DNA of 6,114 nt from DAONDZ01 sp964517555 (GTDB lineage Bacteria > Patescibacteriota > Patescibacteriia > Patescibacteriales > UBA12465). The stretch's first letter is position 1. Each line of letters starts with the position of its first letter. The stretch spans positions 1-6,114 of the forward strand of contig CAZFEF010000031.1 of assembly GCA_964517555.1 (NCBI GenBank), given 5' to 3'. A program made the translations under genes and the position numbers. Below are positions 1 through 6,107 of this stretch, one piece after another. Below the pieces are notes generated by a model. The model ran no database searches, was not told the DNA's origin, and saw only the letters and a program-made list of their open reading frames with translations.

Positions 1-229
1 CTTAAATTGCCGCGACCATCGACTCAGTCCAGCTTCGGGGCTGAGTATCGGTGTCATAACAGAAGCTAGTTTAGCCAGGTTGTCGACGCTGGTTAAGCGA
101 AACTAAGTCGGCTGGTCGCTTGAGGTTTTGTCTGGTTTTCTACTCAAACGACGACTGCTAAACCGGACTAATTTTGTATTAGCTGATTTAAAAACTTATT
201 AGACATGGGTTCAACTCCCATCATCTCCA
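1..229 (+). ncRNA. ssrA: tmRNA (transfer-messenger RNA), 3' portion; 5' end lies outside the window
   Basis: tmRNA with SmpB rescues ribosomes stalled on broken mRNAs and tags the nascent peptide for degradation. The 3' end is tRNA-like: T stem 205-209/217-221 around the loop TTCAACT, acceptor 3' strand CATCTCC at 222-228 and discriminator A229. CCA is not encoded, so it must be added after transcription. Upstream are a 9-bp hairpin (22-30/38-46, one G-U), a second two-part hairpin (67-71/101-105 and 72-78/89-95), and a typical H-type pseudoknot: stem 1 is 115-124/143-152 with one mismatch, and stem 2 is 130-138/160-168, whose 5' strand lies in the loop of stem 1. This matches the pseudoknot chain downstream of the tag reading frame in one-piece tmRNAs. 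The 5' acceptor strand and tag are off the left edge. CTTAA at the very start could be the last Ala codon and stop of the tag if the missing base is G, but this cannot be shown here. Confidence 0.9.
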
Positions 230-241
230 CAATAACTTGAG

Positions 242-325
242 GCCGCGGTGGCGGAATTGGTAGACGCGTTGGACTTAAAATCCAATAGTAGCGATACTGT
301 GAGGGTTCGATTCCCTCCCGCGGCA
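242..325 (+). tRNA. tRNA-Leu, anticodon UAA
   Basis: A complete class II tRNA. The 7-bp acceptor stem is GCCGCGG (242-248) with CCGCGGC (318-324), and the discriminator is A325. The anticodon stem TTGGA/TCCAA (269-273/281-285) encloses loop CTTAAAA, giving anticodon TAA at 276-278, which reads UUA and, by wobble, UUG. The long variable arm between 286 and 300 is the leucine-type feature. The T stem is GAGGG/CCCTC (301-305/313-317) with loop TTCGATT. The 3' CCA is not encoded. It begins 12 nt after the tmRNA, so the two are probably processed from one precursor. Confidence 0.97.
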
Positions 326-339
326 CGAATTTAAGGGGC

Positions 340-412
340 GCGGGTATCGTATAGTGGTTTATTATGTCAGCCTTCCAAGCTGAAGAGGGCGGTTCGATTC
401 CGCTTACCCGCT
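340..412 (+). tRNA. tRNA-Gly, anticodon UCC
   Basis: A complete class I tRNA. The acceptor stem is GCGGGTA (340-346) with TACCCGC (405-411), and the discriminator is T412. The anticodon stem TCAGC/GCTGA (367-371/379-383) holds loop CTTCCAA with anticodon TCC at 374-376, which reads GGA and probably GGG. The T arm is 388-392/400-404 with one G-U pair. CCA is not encoded. It lies 14 nt after tRNA-Leu and 32 nt before the next protein gene, so the tmRNA and both tRNAs look like one stable-RNA transcription unit. Confidence 0.96.
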
Positions 413-444
413 CAGGTATTATTTAATAATTTAAATTAATCAAT

Positions 445-792
445 ATGGGAATTTTTTCCAATAAGCAATTTTTAACCCCAGAAGAGAAAGAAGAATTAAA
501 GGGTAAGACTCCTTATGTCAATGAAAAGTTAGATCGAAAGCCTTTGCCGATGGCTTCGGCTGATTTGAATAACGAAGATCAGTATGATGAGGGGTTTAAG
601 AAATTGCCCGGATTTGCTAGCGATGCCGGAGGTGATTATGTTGGCCCTAATGATATCGTCGAAAACGAAAATTATGAAGACGATTTGATCGCCAATATTG
701 ACCGTCGCCGTGAACAATCTTTACGGGATAAGCAAACTCACAGAGAAAATTTAGCCGCCACCAAAAAGAAAGAGGTGGAAGTGGTTGAATAA
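445..792 (+). CDS. Hypothetical small acidic, hydrophilic protein upstream of infC
   Basis: I do not recognise this 115-residue protein. It has no membrane segment, signal peptide or cysteine. Residues 12-20 are a charged, helix-prone stretch. The middle (about 38-82) is rich in Asp, Glu, Asn, Gly and Pro and looks poorly ordered. Residues 83-112 are densely charged with alternating Arg, Lys and Glu, and are likely a single helix or coiled coil. The protein starts at the first ATG after tRNA-Gly, with no Shine-Dalgarno motif, only AT-rich sequence containing the inverted repeat ATTATT-T-AATAAT (418-430). Its TAA stop is only 6 nt before infC, in a consistently + strand gene string, which argues that it is a real, co-transcribed gene. 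A ribosome- or RNA-associated role would fit the context but is a guess. No alternative ORF on either strand here is better supported. Confidence 0.72.
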   Translation: MGIFSNKQFLTPEEKEELKGKTPYVNEKLDRKPLPMASADLNNEDQYDEGFKKLPGFASDAGGDYVGPNDIVENENYEDDLIANIDRRREQSLRDKQTHRENLAATKKKEVEVVE

Positions 793-798
793 TATTTT

Positions 799-1356
799 AT
801 GCGTCGTAATTATCAGAAAGCTAAACCAAAAATTGACGAAAAACCGATCCGAGCTAATGAGCAGATTACAGTTCCGGAAGTTTTTTTGATTGACGAAAAC
901 GGAGAATCAATCGGAGTGATGTCGACCGCCAAGGCATTGTCTTTGGCCGTTGAGGCTGATTTGGATTTGGTGGAGGTTAATCCTAAGGGGAATCCGCCAG
1001 TGGTGAAGGTTATGAATTTGGGACAGGCTAAATACGAGCGAGAAAAAAAGTTGCATAAACAAAAAGTTTTGCAAAAGAAGATTGAAGTTAAGGTAGTGAA
1101 GCTGACCTTTAGAATCAGCTCTCATGATATGGAGACCAGGTTGAATCAGGCAATCAAATTTTTATCCCAGGATAATAAACTAAAACTAGATTTATTCTTG
1201 CGTGGTCGGGAAAGACAGCATTTTGATAAAGCCAGAGAATTAATGATGGAATTTGTCAATTTACTTAAAACTAAGTCCGGACTTAATCTGGAAGAAGAAC
1301 AACCCTTGACAAAACAGCCCTCAGGGTTTAGTATGATTTTAGTTAATAAGAAGTAA
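799..1356 (+). CDS. infC: Translation initiation factor IF-3
   Basis: IF-3 binds the 30S subunit, keeps it apart from 50S and monitors start-codon/initiator-tRNA pairing. The 185 residues are typical of the family. A basic tail (1-17) precedes the N domain (about 18-80), with RANEQI at 18-23, the LIDENGE..GVMS segment at 30-42 and LDLVEV..K.NPPV.KVMN at 55-73. A lysine-rich linker (80-98) leads to the C domain, which includes KLTFRISSHD (101-110), AIKFL (118-122) and the conserved RGRE at 135-138. The start here is ATG rather than the rare AUU used for autoregulation in Escherichia coli infC. No ribosome-binding motif lies at normal spacing; the AGAGGTGG at 771-778 is about 20 nt away. The gene heads the classic infC-rpmI-rplT string, though thrS is not adjacent upstream in this window. 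Confidence 0.97.
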   Translation: MRRNYQKAKPKIDEKPIRANEQITVPEVFLIDENGESIGVMSTAKALSLAVEADLDLVEVNPKGNPPVVKVMNLGQAKYEREKKLHKQKVLQKKIEVKVVKLTFRISSHDMETRLNQAIKFLSQDNKLKLDLFLRGRERQHFDKARELMMEFVNLLKTKSGLNLEEEQPLTKQPSGFSMILVNKK

Positions 1357-1370
1357 TAAGACCGTAAAAA

Positions 1371-1393
1371 CCAGGGATTATCCTGATTTTTTT
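1371..1393 (+). terminator. Possible weak terminator/attenuator between infC and rpmI
   Basis: In the 44-nt infC-rpmI gap, CAGG (1372-1375) can pair with CCTG (1382-1385) around a 6-nt loop, or with a bulged G also A1377 with T1381. Seven T residues follow at 1387-1393, one base after the stem. This has the layout of a rho-independent terminator, but the stem is short. It sits 7 nt before the rpmI start, so it may instead be a partial attenuator or part of a leader used in L20/L35 control. The stem plus U-run is seen directly; function is inferred. Confidence 0.3.
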
Positions 1394-1400
1394 AATCTAT

Positions 1401-1598
1401 ATGCCGAAAATCAAGACTCACAAAGCAACCGTTAAACGGTTCAAAAAGACCGGTACTGGCAAGCTTAAGCAACGTAAAAGTGGCCAGGATCATTTTAATT
1501 CTCGGGAATCTGGTAACACCACTCGCAACAAGAGACGTGATCTTACCGCTACCAAAACTTTAACCCGAACCATCAATCAATTAACCCCGTATTGTTAA
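1401..1598 (+). CDS. rpmI: Large ribosomal subunit protein bL35
   Basis: bL35 is a small basic 23S rRNA-binding protein of the 50S subunit. The 65-residue length is normal. The family signature is at the N terminus: MPKIKTHKATVKRFKKTGTG (1-20), followed by KLKQRKSG. The C-terminal basic segment (41-47) and the closing LTPY match the usual LLPY ending. A terminal Cys (C65) replaces the more usual small residue. The ATG follows a U7 run and AATCTAT, with no Shine-Dalgarno motif. It is 44 nt after infC and 25 nt before rplT, the standard order for this operon, in which L20 often represses rpmI-rplT translation; no L20-type leader pseudoknot could be confirmed by eye. Confidence 0.97.
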   Translation: MPKIKTHKATVKRFKKTGTGKLKQRKSGQDHFNSRESGNTTRNKRRDLTATKTLTRTINQLTPYC

Positions 1599-1623
1599 CT
1601 TATAAATTAATTTTTTTGATTAT

Positions 1624-1968
1624 ATGCCTAGAGTTAAGCGCGGCACCACCCATGTTAAAAAACGTCGCAAACTGCATCAAGCGGTTAAAGGTTTTAAATG
1701 GGGACGGAAAAATTTAATTAAAGTCGCTAAAACCGCTCGCACCAAAGCCGGTGCTCATGCTTACATTGATCGCCGCAAGAAAAAGCGTAATGCCCGAGCT
1801 TTGTGGCAGATTAAGATTGGTGCTTTTGTTCGCGCTGAGGGCTTATCCTACTCTAAATTTATTGCCGCTCTGAAAGCTAAGAATGTAATGTTGGATCGCA
1901 AAATCTTAGCTGATATGGCCGTGAAATATCCGGAGTTATTGAAAAAGATTATTGCTAGCTTAAAATAA
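1624..1968 (+). CDS. rplT: Large ribosomal subunit protein bL20
   Basis: bL20 is essential for early 50S assembly, binds 23S rRNA and in several bacteria represses its own operon. The 114 residues cover the whole family. There is a long basic N-terminal extension starting MPRVKRG, with KGFKWGRKN at 22-30. The signature DRRKKKRNARALW spans 49-61, followed by QIKIGAFVRAEGLSYSKFI (62-80) and LDRKILADMAV (90-100) in the globular C domain. The N in KRNARALW replaces the more usual Asp-Phe pair of KRDFR, a mild variation. The start ATG follows a U7 run and GATTAT, closely resembling the rpmI leader. The stop is 2 nt before secG, which strongly suggests coupling. Confidence 0.97.
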   Translation: MPRVKRGTTHVKKRRKLHQAVKGFKWGRKNLIKVAKTARTKAGAHAYIDRRKKKRNARALWQIKIGAFVRAEGLSYSKFIAALKAKNVMLDRKILADMAVKYPELLKKIIASLK

Positions 1969-1970
1969 TT

Positions 1971-2183
1971 ATGGCCTGGTTTAAAATTGCTCAATTAGTA
2001 TTAGCTGTCTTACTCATCGTCGCTATCTTATTGCAGAATCGGGGGACTGGTTTAGGCGGAGTTTTTGGTGGTTCCGGCGGTGTTTATTTAGCCAAGAGAG
2101 GATTAGAAAAGAAATTATTTGTTATTACTATAGTTTTAGCGGTCTTGTTTTTTGCCGCTTCCGTTCTGGCAGTTATTCTTTAA
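1971..2183 (+). CDS. secG: Protein translocase subunit SecG
   Basis: SecG is the small, non-essential partner of SecY and SecE in the inner-membrane translocon and assists SecA-driven export. This 70-residue protein has the family's two-helix hairpin. Helix 1 covers about residues 5-22, ending in ILLQ. A glycine-rich cytoplasmic loop follows (GTGLGGVFGGSGG, 25-37), then KRGLEKKL (42-49) and helix 2 (about 50-70). The loop after the first helix, with GxGLGxxFGG, is diagnostic. It begins 2 nt after the rplT stop and has no Shine-Dalgarno motif, so translation probably depends on coupling. Placement of secG directly after rplT, where pheST sits in Escherichia coli, is a notable local order. Confidence 0.93.
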   Translation: MAWFKIAQLVLAVLLIVAILLQNRGTGLGGVFGGSGGVYLAKRGLEKKLFVITIVLAVLFFAASVLAVIL

Positions 2184-2194
2184 TTCATCTTCCC

Positions 2195-4171
2195 ATGATG
2201 AATGGCTCTGACAATAATTTATTGGTTAAGTTTAAGCGTCGAGCTGTAAGTTTGACGACTTATGTTTTTAGTTTATTCCGCAGACCTAAATCGAGTGTTA
2301 ATCCGGATCATCAATTAGTCTATTCTTTGGCCCAGCATAAAGTGCCACGCCTCAAGCAATTAAAATATTTGCCTCGAGTGTTAAACACCAAAGAACGTCG
2401 TTGGTTTTTTGGCGCCAGCTTGGTTTTACTGGTAGCGTTAATAGTTTTTGCGGTTAATTTTGTCAAGAATCATTTAGAACTGGCCCCGGCTCGAGGCGGA
2501 GAATACAGCGAGGCTTTAGTCGGCTCCCCTAAATACATCAATCCTTTGTATAATTTCAATCGCGATCTAGACATGGATTTGAGTCGCTTGATTTTCTCCA
2601 GTCTGTTCAAGAGAGACAATCAAGGAGTGATGCAGCCCGACCTAGTTTCTGAATACAGTGTTTCGGCTGATGGCAAGGCCTATACTTTAAAAATTCGAGA
2701 CGATGTTAAGTTTCATAACAACACCAAACTAACCGTTGATGATGTGATTTTTACTTTTTCGGCCATTAAAGACGCTGCCTATGACTCTCCTTATCGTCGA
2801 GTTTTTTTAGGCGCAGAGGTGGAAAAAGTTGACGACAATACGGTTCAATTTAATTTAGCCGAACCTTACTCGGCTTTCTTGGAGCTCTTGTCCTTTGGCA
2901 TTTTACCTCAGGAATTATGGGGCAACGTTTCTCCAGAAACCGCTGTTTTAAGTGATTTTAATCTCAAGCCGGTTGGTTCTGGTCCGTTTCAATTTCGCTC
3001 TCTGTCCAAAAATAAAAACGGAGAGATTAAAGAATATGTTTTAGAGGCGAATGATGACTATTATGAACACCGAGCTTATCTAGACCGCATTACTTTCAAA
3101 TTTTATCCTAACGTAGATGAGGCTACCAGCGCTTTAAATAACAATGAGGTAGATGGATTGGGATATTTATCAGTGGCTCAGAAGAAGGAGGTTTTAGCCA
3201 AAAATTCTTTGCATTTCTATAACGTTTCTTGGCCGCAACTTTCGACTCTGTTTTTCAACAAGAAAGGCAACGTATTTTTGGCTGACACTAAAGTTCGTCA
3301 AGCCTTGACTTTGGCTATTGATCGCCAGCAGATAGTCAATGACGTTTTTGGCGATAGTGCCGAGGTGGCTGACGGACCAATTTGGAATCATAGTTTTGTG
3401 GTCGGTCCTGATTTCCCCAAACAGGGATTTGATTTCGCCCAGGCGGAAAAGATCTTAACCGATTCGGGTTGGGAGAAAGTGGAAATTAGTCCTGAGGCCG
3501 AGAAAGAAGTACAAGAAGCCACCCCGGAAAAAATCAAAGCTGATTCTAATTTATCATTCAAGGTTGATTTGGCAGAAGTCGCTTCCTCTACTGGAGCTAG
3601 TTTTCCCGGCTCTTGGCGAGTAAAGTTCCCGGCTAAAAAAACCCAAAGCCGCCAATATCTAGTGGTGAGCATTACCACTTCCGACAGTGCTGAAAATCTA
3701 GCGGTGGCTGAGGCGGTCAAGCAAACCTGGGAGCGATTGGGGGTTAAGACGATCATTAAGTCAGTACCGGCGATGCAAATAGTCGACAAAGTGATTGTTC
3801 CTCGAGATTTTTCTATTTTGCTTTTTGGCGAATCACTAGGTGGTGATCCTGATGTTTATGCTTTTTGGCATTCTTCTCAGGCAGGTACCACCGGTTTGAA
3901 CCTGGCCGATTATCGTAATGCTACGGCTGACGCTTTATTAGAGAGCGGACGAATGATGAAAAACATTGAAGATCGAACAACTAAGTATCGCAAGTTTCAA
4001 GAGCTAGTTTTAGGTGAAGCGCCGGCCGCCTTTCTGTATTCGGCTAAGTACATTTATCCGCAAGGAAAGAACGTCAAAGGTTTCAACAACAGTGCCATTG
4101 TTGATCCCAGCGATCGTTTCAATGACGCTGTCAATTGGTACAGCAAAACTCGAAAGAAATTTCATTTTTAA
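2195..4171 (+). CDS. Membrane-anchored ABC-type peptide/oligopeptide solute-binding protein (family 5)
   Basis: The 658-residue protein resembles the DppA/OppA-type extracytoplasmic binding proteins (SBP_bac_5). After a basic cytoplasmic tail (1-69), a single membrane helix spans about 70-90, preceded by KERR, predicting N-in, C-out topology. There is no lipobox cysteine, so it is anchored by the helix rather than by lipid. Family features are the start of the fold at GGEYSEALVGSPKYINPL (101-118), LIFSSLF (132-138), LKIRDDVKFHN (165-175) followed by TVDDVIFTF (180-188), PVGSGPF (259-265), VRQALTLAIDRQQI (367-380), and FDFAQAEKILTDSGW (412-426). Residues 427-480 form a charged, Glu/Lys-rich stretch that looks like an insertion relative to typical members. 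The closing region has YRKFQELV (598-605). It starts 11 nt after secG at an ATGATG pair, so M1 or M2 is possible. No permease or ATPase gene is in view, and the ligand cannot be read from sequence. Confidence 0.88.
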   Translation: MMNGSDNNLLVKFKRRAVSLTTYVFSLFRRPKSSVNPDHQLVYSLAQHKVPRLKQLKYLPRVLNTKERRWFFGASLVLLVALIVFAVNFVKNHLELAPARGGEYSEALVGSPKYINPLYNFNRDLDMDLSRLIFSSLFKRDNQGVMQPDLVSEYSVSADGKAYTLKIRDDVKFHNNTKLTVDDVIFTFSAIKDAAYDSPYRRVFLGAEVEKVDDNTVQFNLAEPYSAFLELLSFGILPQELWGNVSPETAVLSDFNLKPVGSGPFQFRSLSKNKNGEIKEYVLEANDDYYEHRAYLDRITFKFYPNVDEATSALNNNEVDGLGYLSVAQKKEVLAKNSLHFYNVSWPQLSTLFFNKKGNVFLADTKVRQALTLAIDRQQIVNDVFGDSAEVADGPIWNHSFVVGPDFPKQGFDFAQAEKILTDSGWEKVEISPEAEKEVQEATPEKIKADSNLSFKVDLAEVASSTGASFPGSWRVKFPAKKTQSRQYLVVSITTSDSAENLAVAEAVKQTWERLGVKTIIKSVPAMQIVDKVIVPRDFSILLFGESLGGDPDVYAFWHSSQAGTTGLNLADYRNATADALLESGRMMKNIEDRTTKYRKFQELVLGEAPAAFLYSAKYIYPQGKNVKGFNNSAIVDPSDRFNDAVNWYSKTRKKFHF

Positions 4172-4254
4172 TTTTGGATTTTTTTCTCTTTAAATATTAA
4201 TTTTTGGTTAAGAGCCGGACTCATTATTAACTCTGCTTTTAACTATCTACACAC
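4172..4254 (+). promoter_or_regulatory. Intergenic gap before rnj; possible weak promoter
   Basis: This 83-nt gap is the longest between protein genes here and the most likely place for rnj to gain its own start of transcription. It begins with AT-rich sequence containing T7 at 4179-4185, but I find no stable stem before that run, so it is not a convincing terminator. A loose promoter match is TTGGTT (4204-4209) and TATTAA (4225-4230) with a short 15-nt spacer. The 24 nt before the ATG carry no Shine-Dalgarno motif. Nothing else is recognisable. Confidence 0.25.
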
Positions 4255-6060
4255 ATGATTAGTAAGTATAAGTCGGCCGCTCCTCGGCCGAGCGGAGACA
4301 AGCGTCCCCGCCGTTCTCGACCTAATTATCGAGGACATAATTCTCAGCGCGGCTTTAAGCCGGTTTTTGAGAAGCAAAGTTCTGACGGCAAACTGCGCAT
4401 TATCGTTTTGGGCGGTCTAGAAGAGGTTGGCCGAAACATGACCTTGGTGGAATATAACCGCGAGATCATCATTATTGACATGGGATTGCAGTTTCCCGAA
4501 GAGGATATGCTGGGTATCGATTACATCATTCCCAACGTTGACTATCTAGAAGACAAAAAAGATTGGATCAAGGGCGTGGTTATCACTCATGGTCACTATG
4601 ACCATATCGGCGGCATCCCGCATATTATGGGCCGTATTGGCAACCCGCCAATGTTCATGGGCAAAATGACTTCTGGTTTGGTAAAAAAGCGCCAAATAGA
4701 ACATCGCAGTGCTCCGCCACTTCATATTCAAGAAATAGATGAGAATAGCACCTTGCAGTTGGGCCAGAATTTCAAGATTGAATTTTTGCGGGTCAATCAC
4801 TCTATCCCCGATTGTTTTGCCATTATCGTTAATACCCCGTTAGGTAAAGTTATTCATACTGGCGATTTCAAGATTGATTTTTCTCCAGTTAACGACAAGC
4901 CGGCTGACCTTAATCGAATCGCTCAAATTGGTGCTCAAGGAGTGTTGTTGTTAATGGCTGACTCGACTGATGCTACTCATCCTGGTTACCAGGTGTCTGA
5001 ATCAGCTATTGGTGACGAGATGGGCAAAATTTTTGAGAAGATAAATGGCCGAATTATTATCGGCACTTTTGCCTCGCAGTTGAGTCGTATCCAAAAAATA
5101 TTTGACTTAGCTCAACGTTATGGCCGCCGAGTTTCTCTCCAGGGACGCGGGATGAATGATAATGTCCAGGTAGCTCACCAAATCGGCTATCTTAAGTTTA
5201 ATCCTAAGTTGTTGGTTGACGACAAGGAGTTGATGAAAATTCCTGACAACCAACTGATTATTATCGGCACTGGGGCTCAAGGGGAAACCAATGGCGCTTT
5301 TTTGAATCGAGTGTTAAGCGGCGATCATCGTTACATTCATTTTAAGCCCGGTGATACTATTATTTTTTCCTCTTCGGTTATCCCTGGCAATGAAAGATCT
5401 ATTCAGACCTTGATGGACAAAATGGTGCGTCAGGGAGCTCGAATCATTAACTACAAAATGATGGACGTCCATGCCGGCGGTCACGCTAAGCAAGAGGACT
5501 TGAAATTGATGATGCGATTATTGAAGCCGGAATATTTCATGCCCATTGAGGCTAGCCACTATATGTTGCGGGCTCATGCGGAACTAGCCGAACAGGTTGG
5601 TATTTCCCGTGACAAGATATTCGTGGCGGACAATGGCCAGGTGGTTGAGTTCAAACCGCTAGGCGAAAAGATTGTTGGTTCGCTTACTAAGGAAAAGGCG
5701 GTCACTGATTACGTCATGGTTGATGGTTTGGGCGTCGGCGATGTCTCCAATATTGTTTTGCGCGATCGCCAGATGATGGCCGAAGACGGAATGATTGTGG
5801 TTATTGCCACTATTGATTCCAAGACTAATGATATTATCGGTAACCCTGATATAATTTCTCGCGGCTTTGTTTATATGAAAGAGAATAAGGATCTGATTGA
5901 AAAGACTAGGGTCATGGCCAAGAAAATTGTTAAAGATAATTCTGGGGTTCCAATCGATGATGATTTTATCAAGAATAAAATTCGTAATGACGTCGGCCAA
6001 TTCCTTTTTTCCCAGACCAAGCGTCGTCCCATGGTTTTGCCGGTAGTGATTAAAGTATAG
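4255..6060 (+). CDS. rnj: Ribonuclease J (beta-CASP metallo-beta-lactamase RNase)
   Basis: RNase J is a zinc-dependent 5'-3' exonuclease/endonuclease for mRNA decay and rRNA maturation. The 601 residues have an Arg/Pro/Ser-rich extension (1-44), then a core aligning to Bacillus subtilis RNase J1 through the shared C-terminal ending (RRPMVLPVVIKV). Metallo-lactamase motifs are intact: D75, HGHYDHIGG (112-120), H182 in NHSIPD and D204 in HTGDF. The beta-CASP part has FASQLSR (272-278), GRGM (297-300), TGAQGE (339-344) and VHAGGH (405-410). Several positions differ from RNase J1: the Ser of SGH is G408, Ser of TGSQGE is A341, Ser of GRSM is G299, and the metal-ligand His of MPIHGE is E432 in MPIEASH. 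The C-terminal domain (about 470-601) is complete. No ATG earlier in the core makes a shorter start plausible, because the next Met is M62 inside the core. It ends in TAG, the only non-TAA stop here. Confidence 0.95.
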   Translation: MISKYKSAAPRPSGDKRPRRSRPNYRGHNSQRGFKPVFEKQSSDGKLRIIVLGGLEEVGRNMTLVEYNREIIIIDMGLQFPEEDMLGIDYIIPNVDYLEDKKDWIKGVVITHGHYDHIGGIPHIMGRIGNPPMFMGKMTSGLVKKRQIEHRSAPPLHIQEIDENSTLQLGQNFKIEFLRVNHSIPDCFAIIVNTPLGKVIHTGDFKIDFSPVNDKPADLNRIAQIGAQGVLLLMADSTDATHPGYQVSESAIGDEMGKIFEKINGRIIIGTFASQLSRIQKIFDLAQRYGRRVSLQGRGMNDNVQVAHQIGYLKFNPKLLVDDKELMKIPDNQLIIIGTGAQGETNGAFLNRVLSGDHRYIHFKPGDTIIFSSSVIPGNERSIQTLMDKMVRQGARIINYKMMDVHAGGHAKQEDLKLMMRLLKPEYFMPIEASHYMLRAHAELAEQVGISRDKIFVADNGQVVEFKPLGEKIVGSLTKEKAVTDYVMVDGLGVGDVSNIVLRDRQMMAEDGMIVVIATIDSKTNDIIGNPDIISRGFVYMKENKDLIEKTRVMAKKIVKDNSGVPIDDDFIKNKIRNDVGQFLFSQTKRRPMVLPVVIKV

Positions 6061-6069
6061 AATGAACCT

Positions 6070-6107
6070 CCACGCCCTTACGGACGTGGTATCCAGGGCT
6101 TACGCCC
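6070..6107 (-). other. Two adjacent GUAA-capped hairpins, unidentified structured element
   Basis: Just after rnj are two inverted repeats with the same four-base loop. One pairs 6070-6077 with 6082-6089; the other pairs 6096-6099 with 6104-6107. Read as + strand RNA, the first stem has a C-A mismatch (6075/6084) and both loops are UUAC. Read as minus-strand RNA, that mismatch becomes a U-G wobble, giving 8 continuous pairs, and both loops become GUAA, a GNRA tetraloop. An A7 run (6108-6114) reaches the window edge; it is a T run only upstream of the hairpins on the minus strand. It is thus not a standard terminator in either direction. It could be part of a structured RNA, a dispersed palindromic repeat or the 3' end of a convergent transcript. 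Confidence 0.45.

Noticed and set aside
418..430. ATTATT-T-AATAAT inverted repeat as an operator or terminator
   Set aside because: An all-AT palindrome is expected often in AT-rich spacer and would form a very weak stem. There is no associated promoter or U-tract that makes it specific.
771..778. AGAGGTGG as a ribosome-binding site for infC
   Set aside because: It is about 20 nt from the ATG, too far for Shine-Dalgarno pairing, and lies in the coding sequence of the upstream gene as Glu/Val codons.
3388..3789. 133-codon open frame on the minus strand inside the solute-binding protein gene
   Set aside because: It lies wholly antisense to a well-supported family member, and its translation has no recognisable domain. 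It is a shadow frame.
5659..6000. 113-codon open frame on the minus strand inside rnj
   Set aside because: It is antisense to the conserved RNase J C-terminal domain and its translation shows no family features, only the composition expected from the complementary frame.
445..6060. Alternative genetic code (TGA as Gly)
   Set aside because: All genes read through at full family length with the usual GGN glycine codons and no in-frame TGA. TGA is also absent as a stop, but seven genes are too few to read anything into that.
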